DNA of 64,000 nt from Alicyclobacillus tolerans (GCF_001447355.1 NZ_JXBW01000007.1:1-64000); one strand, 5' to 3'. Positions 44,940 through 54,792 are shown, counted from the stretch's first letter. Numbers and translations are program-made. Notes: generated by a model not told the origin, from the sequence alone.

Positions 44940-46561
44940 GCACCGTCCACTTTCGCTGTAGATTCTTCGCGCAAGGCACGCCGCAACAACTTGCCTACGC
45001 TGCTTTTGGGAAGCTCGCTGCGAAACTCGATTAGCTTCGGCACCTTATAGGGAGACAATCCCGCTTTACAGTGTGCAATGATTTCGTCTTCCGTCGCTTG
45101 CGCACCTGCCTTAAGGACGATAAACGCCTTCACCGTTTCCCCGCGGTACGCATCAGGTACACCGACGACAATGGCCTCCTGAACTGCCGGATGTTCGTAT
45201 AAAACCTCCTCGACCTCGCGCGGGTAGATGTTATAACCACTTGCGATGATCATGTCCTTTTTGCGGTCCACAATCGATACATAGCCATCTTCGTCGACGG
45301 TCGCAATATCGCCCGTATACAACCAGCCGTCACGCAGCGTCCGCGCGGTCTCCTCCGGCATGTTCCAATACCCTTTCATGACTTGCGGGCCACGAATGAC
45401 CAATTCGCCAATCTCCCCAACAGGCACCTCCGTGACGCCGTCTTCCAGATCGACGATTTTGTATTCGGTCGATGGATACGGCAATCCAATCGTTCCTGGC
45501 TTGCGTGGGGCAAATGTCGAATTGCAGTGCGTCACCGGCGAAGCTTCGGACAAGCCAAATCCTTCGTACACGGTAGTACCTGTTTTCGCTTCAAATGCGC
45601 GCATCAACTCGACTGGCATTGGAGCGCCTCCACTATTGCAAACGCGTATGCTGTTCAAGCCGTAATCTTCGATATTCGGCAAATGTAACAGCGCGGTATA
45701 CATCGTCGGCACCCCAGGGAACATCGTCGGTTGCTCCGCCTTGATAATCTGTGCCACCTCCGCCGGATCGAAGCGCGGTATCAAGAGCAAGCGTGCACCG
45801 TTATAAATGGAGACGTTCATACACACGGTCATACCAAAGACGTGGAACAGTGGGAGGACGGTTAGGCACGTATCGTTGCCGGGATGATAACTGTCGCGAA
45901 AGAAGTAATAGCATTGCAAGGTGTTGGCGACGAGGTTGCGATGCGTCAGCATAGCACCTTTGGAAAGCCCTGTCGTACCACCTGTGTATTGAAGCACAGC
46001 AACATCCTCTGCCGGATCGATCATCACTTCGTCCAATGGCCTTGCCAGACCGTTTTGTACCACGGCGGCAAACGGGGTGGTGCCCTGAGGTGTGACACTC
46101 TGATCCTGCAACGCAACACTGATGATGTGCGCCACATCCGTTTCACTTTGCACACCCTGTACGCGCGGCGCGAGGGTGTCGAGTGTCACCATCACCTTTG
46201 CCCCGGAATCGGCGAGAATGTGCTGGAGTTCGCGGGGCACGGACATCGGATTCACCTGCGCGACAACGGCACCGGCCGTCAGGATCCCGTAATACGCAAT
46301 GACATATTGCGGGCAATTCGGCAACATGATGGCAACTCTATCTCCCTTACCGACACCCAGTCCTTGAAGGCCTGCAGCAAAGGCATCGACTGCCTGTTGC
46401 AGCTCACCGTAGGTCATCTGTCGGCCGTAGAACCATGTGGCAACGCAGTCGCGATACGTCTTCGCCGATTGCCTGAGTAAATCGCGCATCGAGATTTCCG
46501 GCACGTCAATGCTCGTCGGAATGTGCGCGGGGTAATGCTGAAACCCATAGCCTTGTAACAT
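44936..46561 (-). CDS. Long-chain fatty-acid-CoA ligase (LcfA-like)
   Basis: 541 residues of the ANL superfamily. P-loop YTGGTTGLSKGAMLTH, GFGLSEASP, YTGDIATVDEDGYVSIVDRKKDMIIASGYNIYPREVE, and the C-terminal SSVGKLLRR catalytic Lys context. ATG 46561 (MLQGYGFQHYPAHIP) follows AAAGGAGG; the frame upstream is not family-like. It is the second ligase of the operon. Confidence 0.92.
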   Translation of the reverse strand: MLQGYGFQHYPAHIPTSIDVPEISMRDLLRQSAKTYRDCVATWFYGRQMTYGELQQAVDAFAAGLQGLGVGKGDRVAIMLPNCPQYVIAYYGILTAGAVVAQVNPMSVPRELQHILADSGAKVMVTLDTLAPRVQGVQSETDVAHIISVALQDQSVTPQGTTPFAAVVQNGLARPLDEVMIDPAEDVAVLQYTGGTTGLSKGAMLTHRNLVANTLQCYYFFRDSYHPGNDTCLTVLPLFHVFGMTVCMNVSIYNGARLLLIPRFDPAEVAQIIKAEQPTMFPGVPTMYTALLHLPNIEDYGLNSIRVCNSGGAPMPVELMRAFEAKTGTTVYEGFGLSEASPVTHCNSTFAPRKPGTIGLPYPSTEYKIVDLEDGVTEVPVGEIGELVIRGPQVMKGYWNMPEETARTLRDGWLYTGDIATVDEDGYVSIVDRKKDMIIASGYNIYPREVEEVLYEHPAVQEAIVVGVPDAYRGETVKAFIVLKAGAQATEDEIIAHCKAGLSPYKVPKLIEFRSELPKSSVGKLLRRALREESTAKVDGA

Positions 46562-46604
46562 CACGCAACCTCCTTTGCAATTGCGCGGCGATGCAGGCCG
46601 CAGA

Positions 46605-47384
46605 TCAGTGATGCGCCGAGACACCACCGTCGATCGTCAATAAAGCCCCTGTCATGTAATCGGATGCGGCGGATGCAAGAAAAACGGCAGCACCCTTTAA
46701 GTCAAAGTCGCCGCCAAAGCGCCCCAAAGGCGTCTGTGCCAAGAGTGCCTCGCCAGCCTGGGCGAGAACACCCCTCGACATCTTCGTGGGAAAGAAGCCC
46801 GGCGCAATGGCATTGACCGTGACGCCGTGCGGCCCCCATTTGACGGCAAGATCCTTGGTAAATGTCAAAATGGCACCTTTGCTCGTGTTGTAGCCAATGG
46901 CATCCATTAATCGTGGATCGACCCCGCCAAAGCCGGCGGTGGAAGCGATGTTGATGATTTTCCCGCCGCCTTGCTGAATCATGACGCGACCAACCGCCTG
47001 GCTCATCAAGAACGTGCCCGTCACGTTTGTGTCGATGACCTTACGCCACGCTTCAAGCGGCATGTCGACGGCAGGGGCTCCCCAAGTTGCCCCGCTGTTG
47101 TTCACCAAGATGTCGATCCGGCCAAACTCCGCCATGGCCCGCTCGACAACCCGAGCCACATCCTCAGGTTGCGCGATATCACAGGACATCGCAACCACCT
47201 TGACCCCTGTCTCGGCTGTAAGGCGATTCGCCACTTCTCTGCAAGCCTCGACCTTGCGCGAGCACAAAAGCAAATCCGCCCCCGCTTCCGCAAGCGCCTC
47301 GGCCAACTGTTCACCAAGTCCACGCCCGCCCCCTGTGACAATCGCTACCCTGCCATGAAGATCAAATAAATCACGGATATGCAT
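46605..47384 (-). CDS. Short-chain dehydrogenase/reductase (LvaD-like context)
   Basis: 259 residues. TGGGRGLG cofactor loop, NNSG, catalytic Ser in NIASTAGFGG, YNTSKGA for the Tyr-Lys pair, and a C-terminal LTIDGGVSAHH. Specificity is not readable; the context with an APH kinase and an ACAD10/11-type dehydrogenase suggests handling of a hydroxy- or ketoacyl-CoA. ATG 47384 follows GAGGGGA. Confidence 0.86.
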   Translation of the reverse strand: MHIRDLFDLHGRVAIVTGGGRGLGEQLAEALAEAGADLLLCSRKVEACREVANRLTAETGVKVVAMSCDIAQPEDVARVVERAMAEFGRIDILVNNSGATWGAPAVDMPLEAWRKVIDTNVTGTFLMSQAVGRVMIQQGGGKIINIASTAGFGGVDPRLMDAIGYNTSKGAILTFTKDLAVKWGPHGVTVNAIAPGFFPTKMSRGVLAQAGEALLAQTPLGRFGGDFDLKGAAVFLASAASDYMTGALLTIDGGVSAHH

Positions 47385-47398
47385 GGAGTTCCCCTCTC

Positions 47399-48625
47399 TT
47401 ATGGCGCCTCACGATACTTCCGCAACTCGTCGCGCGCGATTTGCATGAGATGTACTTCATCTGGCCCGTCCGCAATGCGCAGGGTTCGGGCGTTTGCCCA
47501 AAAGGCCGCAAGCGGATAATCGTCGCTCACACCGGCGGCGCCATGGGCTTGGATGGCTCGATCGATCACGCGGAGTGCGACGTTCGGCGCAACAGCCTTG
47601 ATCATTGCAATTTCAGTACGAGCCGCACGGTTGCCAACCGTGTCCATCATGTATGCGGCCTTGAGGGTCAACAGGCGCGCCTGCTCAATCTCCATTCGGG
47701 ATTGTGCAATCCAGTCTTGAATGACTCCTTGGCTGGCGAGGGGCTGGCCAAAAGCCACGCGCGATTGTACGCGCTTACACAAGAGCTCGAGCGCGCGTTC
47801 CGCCGCACCCAACAGGCGCATACAGTGATGAATGCGGCCAGGCCCCAAACGCCCCTGCGCGATCGCGAACCCCTTTCCTTCCCCCCAGATGATGTGACTT
47901 GCCGGGACGCGCACGTGATCAAATATGATCTCACCATGACCGTGTGGAGCGTGATCGTACCCGAAGACGGAGAGCATGCGTTCGACTCGTACACCAGGCG
48001 TATCAAATGGTACGAGAATCATAGACTGTTGTTCATGCCGCGGTGCCTCAGGGTTTGTGCGCCCCATGACGATGGCGAATTGGAAATGCGGGTCCCCCGC
48101 TCCCGTAGACCACCATTTGCGGCCGTTGGCGGTATATTCATCTCCCTCGCGAACAATGCTCGCCCTGATATTGGTGGCGTCGCTTGACGCGACATCTGGC
48201 TCGGTCATCGCAAAACAAGAGCGAATCTCGCCAGCTAAAAGCGGGCGAAGCCACCGGTCCTTCTGCTCATCGGATCCGTATCGCGCGAGAACTTCCATGT
48301 TCCCGGTATCAGGGGCATTACAATTAAAAATTTCAGGAGCGATGATAGATCGACCCATGATTTCACAAAGCGGCGCGTATTCGAGGTTTGTCAGGCCTGC
48401 TCCGTATTCACTATCGGGAAGGAACAAATTCCATAATCCTTGCTCCTTTGCCCGTGCCTTCAGCTCCTCCACAATCGGTGGTATGCTCGACCACCGTCGC
48501 GATTCACCAGTAAGCGCTTTCAGTTGGGCGACGTAAACAGCTTCGTTCGGGTACACATACGTCTCCATAAACTGCGTGAGCTTTTCTCGTAACCGAACGA
48601 CCTTCTCAGAATAGGAGAAATCCAT
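47399..48625 (-). CDS. Acyl-CoA dehydrogenase, ACAD10/11 type
   Basis: 408 residues. [16 protein letters not shown] and the WWSTGAGDP segment identify an ACAD. In place of the usual YEG catalytic Glu it has [10 protein letters not shown], a form typical of the ACAD10/11 group. In mammals and P. putida such enzymes process a phosphorylated 4-hydroxyacyl-CoA made by an APH-type kinase. ATG 48625 follows CAGGAGGGG. It is the first gene of the operon. Confidence 0.87.
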   Translation of the reverse strand: MDFSYSEKVVRLREKLTQFMETYVYPNEAVYVAQLKALTGESRRWSSIPPIVEELKARAKEQGLWNLFLPDSEYGAGLTNLEYAPLCEIMGRSIIAPEIFNCNAPDTGNMEVLARYGSDEQKDRWLRPLLAGEIRSCFAMTEPDVASSDATNIRASIVREGDEYTANGRKWWSTGAGDPHFQFAIVMGRTNPEAPRHEQQSMILVPFDTPGVRVERMLSVFGYDHAPHGHGEIIFDHVRVPASHIIWGEGKGFAIAQGRLGPGRIHHCMRLLGAAERALELLCKRVQSRVAFGQPLASQGVIQDWIAQSRMEIEQARLLTLKAAYMMDTVGNRAARTEIAMIKAVAPNVALRVIDRAIQAHGAAGVSDDYPLAAFWANARTLRIADGPDEVHLMQIARDELRKYREAP

Positions 48626-48639
48626 GAGCCCCTCCTGTG

Positions 48640-48655
48640 TACTGACCGGTTGGTA
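48640..48655. promoter_or_regulatory. Dyad operator candidate at the acyl-CoA operon promoter
   Basis: TACTGACCGGTTGGTA is an imperfect 16-bp palindrome (TAC-tg-ACC/GGT-tg-GTA, six of eight pairs). It lies 12 bp downstream of the -10 and 15 bp before the first gene, in the style of TetR-family operators. Confidence 0.5.
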
Positions 48656-48667
48656 TGTTACGGCGCT

Positions 48668-48673
48668 ATTATA
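48668..48673 (-). promoter_or_regulatory. -10 element of the acyl-CoA operon
   Basis: Minus strand TATAAT is exact. No good -35 is found 17 nt upstream, so an activator or extended contacts may be needed. Confidence 0.45.
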
Positions 48674-48979
48674 ACGCACCGATGCCTGTCTCGGCTACAT
48701 GGAGCGAGGGGAATTTGCACTTTGGATGGCAAACCCCGCCTGCCAGACCGCATCCAGAAGTTCATCGCGGTGGACAAGTGTCCTTCCCCAAAAAGACCAG
48801 AAGACATCGTAAATTTGCAATATAGTATACAAGTAGGAAGCCAAGCGCTCAGGCTTGCGTCTCCCTATGGACGGTTGCACGGTATCGTGCCGCCCACCGC
48901 AATGTTCCTTTCACTGTCAGCCATCTCAATCGTGATCGGGCTGGCTGGCAAATCATCTGTCTGAAGGGAGATATGAGCC
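48674..48979. other. Divergent intergenic region before the carboxylesterase gene
   Basis: About 306 bp without coding character. An AT-rich patch near 48815-48830 (TTTGCAATATAG) might be a plus-strand promoter for the esterase, but no acceptable -35 accompanies it. No repeat was recognised. Confidence 0.4.
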
Positions 48980-50521
48980 ATGCAAAGCATGCTGCGGGTC
49001 GTGAAGGTCGAGAACGGTTTCGTTCGGGGGCTCCCAGCAGCCGACCCTCGCATTACAAGCTTTAAGGGCATTCCCTTTGCAGCTCCGCCAGTCGGCGAAA
49101 ATCGCTGGCGAGCTCCCCAGCCCGCAAAGGACTGGGACGGCGTATTCGACGCTTATACATTCGCACCGATTTCCATGCAATCACCCATACACCACAACGA
49201 AAGCAACATCTATGGTCGAGAGTGGCATGTCGATCCGGATACTCCCATGAGTGAGGATTGTCTCTATCTCAACATCTGGACGCCGGCACACAGCCCTGAC
49301 GAAAAGCTTCCCGTGTTTGTTTGGTATTTCGGTGGCGGATTGCAGGTCGGTTACACATCTGAAATGGAGTTTGACGGCGAACGCCTCGCGCGCCGAGGAA
49401 TCGTCGTGGTTACCGTCAACTATCCCCTCAACGTGTTTGGTTTTTTGTGTCATCCGGAGATTACCGCAGAAGCCCCCGAAGCTCCGGCTAATTTTGGACA
49501 TCTCGATCAACAGTTTGCGACACAATGGGTCAAGCGCAATATCGCTGCATTCGGCGGCGATCCGGAGAACATCACGATTGGTGGCCAATCCGCTGGCGGT
49601 GGAAGTGTATTAAGCCAACTCACATCTCCCCAGAACGAAGGGCTCGTACAAAGGGCAATTATCCAAAGTGGACTGTTTGGCAGAGTTTATCCCGGCGGTC
49701 GTATGCCAGGTTATGGGAGAACACTGGCGGAAGCTGAAGCGGACGGAATGCAATTCTTTGCGTTTCTTGGCGTATCCTCCTTGGCCGAAGCCCGCCAGCT
49801 CGACGCTTTTTACATCCGTGACAAAGCGCTCGACTATAAGGGCTTCTGGGGGACTGTCGTGGATGACGTATTCTGCATGGGTGACGGATTTGATCTCTTT
49901 GTCGAGGGTAAACATTTACAGGTCTCCGTGCTTTTTGGTCACACGTCTGACGAATTTTACAGCGCCCCAAACGTCAAAGATTTAGATGAATTGAAGCAAA
50001 TGGCCGTCGAACGTTTTGGTGATGATGCCGCAACATATCTTGCGCTTTGCGAAGCGGATGCACATGATTTCGAAGACGTTCTGAAAAAAGCCACACTCCA
50101 TTCCTTGGAGTTTGCCATTCGCACCGCCGTGCAAGCCAGTAGCAACTGGAAGACGCAAGAACCATTGTACTATTACGTATTCGATGCAGAAATTCCGGGG
50201 TGGGATCAGCCAGGGGCCTTTCATTCGGTTGATCTGTGGTTTTTCTTCGAGACTCTGGCTAAGTGTTGGCGGCCGTTTGTCGGAAAACATTACGACTTGG
50301 CTCGCCAAATGTGCGATTACTGGGCCAACTTCATCCGTTCTGGAGATCCAAATGGGAAAGATATGACGGGTGAAGATTTGCCACCCTGGTATCCCTGCAC
50401 ACCCGATGCGCCATACGCCATGGTATTCGATGACGAGCCCAAATTTGTCCGACAAGAACCAAGTCCTCTTATGCAGTTCTTCGTGCAAGAGTACTTTAAG
50501 CAAAAACAGTACATTTTCTGA
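48980..50521 (+). CDS. Type B carboxylesterase
   Basis: An alpha/beta hydrolase of 513 residues without signal peptide. Family marks: FKGIPFAAPPVGENRW, EDCLYLNIWTP, oxyanion region VWYFGGGLQVG, nucleophile GGQSAGGGS, then FGHTSDEF and a late His (GAFHSVDLWFFF). Similar to B. subtilis PnbA-type esterases, cytoplasmic. It could release acids or alcohols for the neighbouring acyl-CoA pathway; this is inference. ATG 48980 follows GAAGGGAG. Confidence 0.92.
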   Translation: MQSMLRVVKVENGFVRGLPAADPRITSFKGIPFAAPPVGENRWRAPQPAKDWDGVFDAYTFAPISMQSPIHHNESNIYGREWHVDPDTPMSEDCLYLNIWTPAHSPDEKLPVFVWYFGGGLQVGYTSEMEFDGERLARRGIVVVTVNYPLNVFGFLCHPEITAEAPEAPANFGHLDQQFATQWVKRNIAAFGGDPENITIGGQSAGGGSVLSQLTSPQNEGLVQRAIIQSGLFGRVYPGGRMPGYGRTLAEAEADGMQFFAFLGVSSLAEARQLDAFYIRDKALDYKGFWGTVVDDVFCMGDGFDLFVEGKHLQVSVLFGHTSDEFYSAPNVKDLDELKQMAVERFGDDAATYLALCEADAHDFEDVLKKATLHSLEFAIRTAVQASSNWKTQEPLYYYVFDAEIPGWDQPGAFHSVDLWFFFETLAKCWRPFVGKHYDLARQMCDYWANFIRSGDPNGKDMTGEDLPPWYPCTPDAPYAMVFDDEPKFVRQEPSPLMQFFVQEYFKQKQYIF

Positions 50522-50630
50522 TTTAAGTACGACGATGCACATCGGCGGACAAAGTTGCGGCACCATTCGTGCCAGTTGGAACATCGGTGCCGCTGACGTT
50601 CGCCAGATAACCCTCTGGGCATAAGGGGCT

Positions 50631-51491
50631 CTAGGGCCCCATCTGCTCTGCTAAACGCACAAAATCCGCAATCGACAAGGCCTCCGCGCGTGCCGAGGGA
50701 TTGAGGCCCGCCCTCTGAATCAGGTCGGCTGCTTCCAACTTTGCGATGCCTAGACCGCCTGCCAGCGCATTTTCAAGCGTTTTCCGGCGCGTGGAAAAGG
50801 CTGCCCGTACGACTTGAAAAAACGTCTCCTCGTCAGGGGCGCGCAAAGGTGGACGATGCTCACAGTCGATCAGCACAACGGCCGACTCAACCCCGGGTTG
50901 TGGGAGAAAGGCACTCGGCGGCACGACAAATAACCGTTGCACCGCACCCCGATACTGTACGCCGACCGACAGGACGCCATAGTCTTTACCGCCCGGCGCG
51001 GCCACCATTCGATCCGCGACCTCGCGCTGGACCATGACGACGGCGCGACGAAGGGGCAACTTGGATTCGAGCACGGCAAACAGAATCGGCGTCGTGACAT
51101 AGTACGGAAGATTGGCGGCAAAGACGAGATCGTCATCCGCTTGCAAAAAAGGGGACACCAAGGTCTCGATATCGACCTTTAAACAATCCGCAAACACGAG
51201 TTCCACATTCCCTCGCCCGCCCAGCACGCCACCAAGCAGCGGCCGCAAGGTTTCATCCTTCTCGATAGCCACCACCTGTCGCGCCCGTTCCGCCAATTGT
51301 GTGGTAAGCGCGCCAAGCCCAGGCCCCACCTCAAGTGCCACCGTGTGGTCATCGGCGTTGACAGCGGTGACAATCTCGTCCAACACACGTGCATCAATGA
51401 GGAAGTTTTGCCCCAGTTGCTTCTTGGCGATCACGCCGTACTGCCGCAAGAGCTCTTTTGTCGCCCGCGGTCCAAAATCGACCCCAGCCAT
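50631..51491 (-). CDS. rsmA: 16S rRNA dimethyladenosine transferase RsmA (KsgA)
   Basis: Dimethylates two adjacent adenines in the 3' hairpin of 16S rRNA. KKQLGQNFLID, SAM site LEVGPGLGALT, and the catalytic NLPYYVTTPI are all present. 286 residues. The start overlaps the rnmV stop by one nucleotide (TGATG). In B. subtilis the next gene would be yabG; here 15 kb intervenes. Confidence 0.96.
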   Translation of the reverse strand: MAGVDFGPRATKELLRQYGVIAKKQLGQNFLIDARVLDEIVTAVNADDHTVALEVGPGLGALTTQLAERARQVVAIEKDETLRPLLGGVLGGRGNVELVFADCLKVDIETLVSPFLQADDDLVFAANLPYYVTTPILFAVLESKLPLRRAVVMVQREVADRMVAAPGGKDYGVLSVGVQYRGAVQRLFVVPPSAFLPQPGVESAVVLIDCEHRPPLRAPDEETFFQVVRAAFSTRRKTLENALAGGLGIAKLEAADLIQRAGLNPSARAEALSIADFVRLAEQMGP

Positions 51492-52057
51492 CAGTCAGTC
51501 AACCTTTCCACTGCTCGTTCGAATTCGTCGCGCGTGACACCATAGGCGTTTAACTTGTGCAAAAACGCCTTCGTGTTGCCGTAACCAATACCTAGGGCAT
51601 CACCGACTCGCTGCCTGCGGATTGCCGCTTGCGGGTGACCTGTTAAGCCATGCTGCAGCAAATCGTCGTAGGTATATTCCTCCTGGACGTATACCTGCTT
51701 TGCTACATTTGTCGATCGCGCTGCCAGCAACGCACATTTCACGTCTTCGGAACGTGCGTGTTCGACGCCAAGCCCGCCGTCTGCGATGGCCTTCGCACGT
51801 GGCAGATACGCATGTTTGCATCCGGGTGCCAATCTGTCGATGCGGCGCCTGATCCGCTCGCCGGCACCATCAGGATCGGTGAGCAAAATGGCCCCGCGCA
51901 CCGCGATCGCGCGGCGCAACAGCGCGAGCACCCGCTTGCTCAGCCGATCCCCGCCAAGAACAATGACGTCCGCCTCGACGGCTTCATCGACGCGCTGCTT
52001 GTCGTGAATGCCCTCGACCACCACCACTTCCGACAGCTTTGGCCGTTCCTCTGTCAT
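51491..52057 (-). CDS. rnmV: Ribonuclease M5
   Basis: Matures 5S rRNA. A TOPRIM domain with VVVVEGIHDKQ (catalytic Glu), VIVLGGDRLSKRVL and LLTDPDGAGERIRRRI (DxD) is followed by a C-terminal domain. 188 residues is usual. ATG 52057 is immediately adjacent to the tatD stop, with GGAAGG upstream inside tatD. Confidence 0.94.
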   Translation of the reverse strand: MTEERPKLSEVVVVEGIHDKQRVDEAVEADVIVLGGDRLSKRVLALLRRAIAVRGAILLTDPDGAGERIRRRIDRLAPGCKHAYLPRAKAIADGGLGVEHARSEDVKCALLAARSTNVAKQVYVQEEYTYDDLLQHGLTGHPQAAIRRQRVGDALGIGYGNTKAFLHKLNAYGVTRDEFERAVERLTD

Positions 52058-52837
52058 CTAGCGCTTCACCTTCCAGAACAGTCGATGAGCGTTCTCCCAG
52101 GTCTGCTCGGCGCAAGTTTGAATCGACTCACCGCGCGCATAGGCCACCGTATCGGCGACGAGCTTCACGCGTGCCGGCTCGTTGCGTTTGCCGCGAAACG
52201 GGTGGGGCGACAAATACGGGCTGTCCGTTTCGACGAGTAACCTGTCGGGCGGTACCTTCGCCGCGAGTAAGCGCAGATCGTCCGACTTCTTAAACGTAAT
52301 TGGGCCCGCAAATGAGATGTACATGCCGAGGTCTAAACATCGCACGAGGATCTCCTCACGCTCGTTGAAACAGTGCATGACACCTTCGACGCTCGTCCCG
52401 ACCTGAGTCTTGGCAATCAGCGCGATAACGTCCTCGGTTGATTCCCGGTTGTGCACGATGATGGGTAGCCCCACCCGCTTGGCTATCTCAATCTGTCGTT
52501 CCATGACCTCCTGTTGAACGGGCCGCGGTGCATGATCCCAGTAATAATCGAGGCCAATTTCACCAATTGCGACGACTTTTTTGTGCTTGGCGAGGCGCTC
52601 GATCTCATCATAGACCTCGCTCTTGACGTCCGCTGCCGACTCTGGATGAATGCCAACCGCTGCATAGATGCCTTCGTGTGCTTCGGCGATGCGGATGGCC
52701 GCATGCGCCGTCACGAGGTCGACCGCCGGAATGACCACGCGGTCGACCCCCTCCTCGCGCGCTCGGGCGATTACCTCGTCGAGATCGTCCGAAAACTGCC
52801 CATCCATCAAGTGGCAGTGCGTATCAAACAGTCTCAC
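52058..52837 (-). CDS. tatD: TatD family deoxyribonuclease
   Basis: A TIM-barrel metal-dependent DNase (B. subtilis YabD). Metal ligands are visible in FDTHCHL, AIGEIGLDYYWD, VHNRES, HCFN and LVETDSPYLSP. 259 residues. The GTG start overlaps the metG stop (GTGA). yabE/rpfB, which lies between tatD and rnmV in B. subtilis, is missing. Confidence 0.95.
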   Translation of the reverse strand: MRLFDTHCHLMDGQFSDDLDEVIARAREEGVDRVVIPAVDLVTAHAAIRIAEAHEGIYAAVGIHPESAADVKSEVYDEIERLAKHKKVVAIGEIGLDYYWDHAPRPVQQEVMERQIEIAKRVGLPIIVHNRESTEDVIALIAKTQVGTSVEGVMHCFNEREEILVRCLDLGMYISFAGPITFKKSDDLRLLAAKVPPDRLLVETDSPYLSPHPFRGKRNEPARVKLVADTVAYARGESIQTCAEQTWENAHRLFWKVKR

Positions 52838-54792
52838 TTGACAATCGCTCCGTTTGGCATGGAGTCGGGTACCGAGACAATGGAGAGCTTATCGCCTTCC
52901 GAGGCGCACAAAATCATGCCCTGTGATTCGACGCCGCGCAACTTCGCAGGCTTTAGGTTCGATACGACAACCACCTTTTTGCCGACGAGTTCCTCCGGCT
53001 GATAAAACTTCGCGATACCGGAAACAATTTGCCGCTTCTCCGCGCCGAGATCGATATCGAATTGGAGCAGTTTGTCCGCACCCTCGACCTTTTTTGCGGT
53101 CAAAACCTGGCCGACGCGAAGTTCGACTTGGTCAAACGCGTCAATGCCGATTTGCGGCTTGCCGGTTGGCGCAACCTTTGCCGCCTCCTGTGGCTCTGCC
53201 TTGGCTGTCGTATGCTGGTTGGTCGTCATTTCAGTCAATGCTTCAATCTCCTTTTCTACATCGAGTCGCGGGAACAAAGGCGCCGCTTCGGCAACATGCT
53301 TGCCGGCACCGCCCATCCCGATGACAGCTGCTGTCCAAGCAAATTCGTCAGCCGTCCATCCGAACTGCTGCCGGATTGCCTTCGGTGCATCTGTCATAAA
53401 CGGCTGTACTAAAATCGTCGAAACGCGGATGGCCTCGACCATGTGATACAACACCGTCTGTAGGCGATCCGCCTGTCCTTCTTTGTGCAAGCGCCACGGC
53501 TGACACTCGTCAATGTACTTATTCGCGGCGCGCACAAGGTTCCAAATTTCCGTCAATGCGAGGGAAAACTGCATTTTGTCCATGTACTCTTCGACTTTCG
53601 CCCGCGTCGACTCAGCCAACTCGGCCAATGCCTCATCCTGTTCCACCCGTGCGCCCGGCTCAGGCACAATCCTGTCGGTGAACCGTCCGAGCATCGCCGC
53701 CGTGCGATGCACCAGGTTGCCAAAGTCGTTTGCGAGATCGTAATTGAGGCGCTCGACCATGGCTTCAGGCGTGAAAACGCCGTCCTGGCCAAACGGAATC
53801 TCACGCAGCAGGAAGTAACGAAACGCGTCGCGGCCATATCGGTCGATTAAGCGCAGTGGATCGATCACGTTACCTTTCGACTTACTCATCTTCCCACCCT
53901 TGGCCAAGAAGAAGCCGTGGCCGAACACCTTTTTCGGCAGCGGCAAGCCTAGTGCCATGAGGATGATGGGCCAGTAGATGGTGTGAAAGCGAACGATGTC
54001 TTTGCCGACGACGTGTACGTCGGCCGGCCAATACTTCTCAAACTTCGCCCGTTGTTCCGGGTCGTCAGAACCGTAACCAATCGCTGTGATATAGTTGGTC
54101 AAGGCATCGAGCCACACATAGACAACATGCTTCGGGTCGCTCTTGACGTGGACGCCCCAATCAAACGACGTGCGTGATACGCATAAATCCTGCAACCCCG
54201 GCTCGATGAAGTTTTTCAGCATTTCCGTCTTGCGGCCAACGGGTTCGATAAACTCTGGATTCTCGTCGTAGTATTGCACCAATTTGTCGACATACTTGCT
54301 CATCCGGAAGAAATACGAAGCCTCGCGGACAAACTGTACCTCGCGGCCGCACTCAGGACACTTTCCATCCTTCAGTTCCCGCTCCGTCCAAAACGACTCG
54401 TCAGGCGTGCAGTACCAGCCTTCGTACTCAGAGAGATAAATGTCGCCCTGCTGCAAAAGGCGTTCAAAAATGTCGGCGACCACCTTCGTATGCCGCTCTT
54501 CTGTCGTCCGTATGAAGTCGTCATAAGAAATGTCGAGTTTCTTCCACAACGATTGGATCCAGTCGATAATCGGATCAAGAAACTGTTTGGGCGGTAGCCC
54601 GGCCTGTGCGGCGCGTGTCTGGATTTTCTGGCCGTGCTCATCTGTCCCGGTCAAGAAATAGACGTCATAACCGCGCAATCGCTTGTAGCGCGCCATCGCG
54701 TCCGCTGCAACGGTGGTATAGGCATGGCCAATGTGCAGCTTGTCATTGGGATAATAAATCGGTGTCGTGATGTAAAACGTCGGCTTTGCCAA
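52834..54792 (-). CDS. metG: Methionyl-tRNA synthetase
   Basis: 652 residues. A class I catalytic domain with HIGHAY and KMSKSKG (GGKMSKSKGNVIDP), a zinc-binding CPEC, an anticodon-binding domain, and a C-terminal tRNA-binding OB domain (VELRVGQVLTAKKVEGADKLLQF). TTG 54792 is preferred over ATG 54822 because AAGGGGGA lies directly upstream of it and MAKPTFYITTPIYYPN is the family start. Expression is controlled by the T-box leader upstream. Confidence 0.96.
   Translation of the reverse strand: MAKPTFYITTPIYYPNDKLHIGHAYTTVAADAMARYKRLRGYDVYFLTGTDEHGQKIQTRAAQAGLPPKQFLDPIIDWIQSLWKKLDISYDDFIRTTEERHTKVVADIFERLLQQGDIYLSEYEGWYCTPDESFWTERELKDGKCPECGREVQFVREASYFFRMSKYVDKLVQYYDENPEFIEPVGRKTEMLKNFIEPGLQDLCVSRTSFDWGVHVKSDPKHVVYVWLDALTNYITAIGYGSDDPEQRAKFEKYWPADVHVVGKDIVRFHTIYWPIILMALGLPLPKKVFGHGFFLAKGGKMSKSKGNVIDPLRLIDRYGRDAFRYFLLREIPFGQDGVFTPEAMVERLNYDLANDFGNLVHRTAAMLGRFTDRIVPEPGARVEQDEALAELAESTRAKVEEYMDKMQFSLALTEIWNLVRAANKYIDECQPWRLHKEGQADRLQTVLYHMVEAIRVSTILVQPFMTDAPKAIRQQFGWTADEFAWTAAVIGMGGAGKHVAEAAPLFPRLDVEKEIEALTEMTTNQHTTAKAEPQEAAKVAPTGKPQIGIDAFDQVELRVGQVLTAKKVEGADKLLQFDIDLGAEKRQIVSGIAKFYQPEELVGKKVVVVSNLKPAKLRGVESQGMILCASEGDKLSIVSVPDSMPNGAIVK

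Noticed and set aside
35276-50630. Mobile element as carrier of the 15-kb insertion
   Set aside because: No transposase, integrase, tRNA attachment site or flanking direct repeat was seen.
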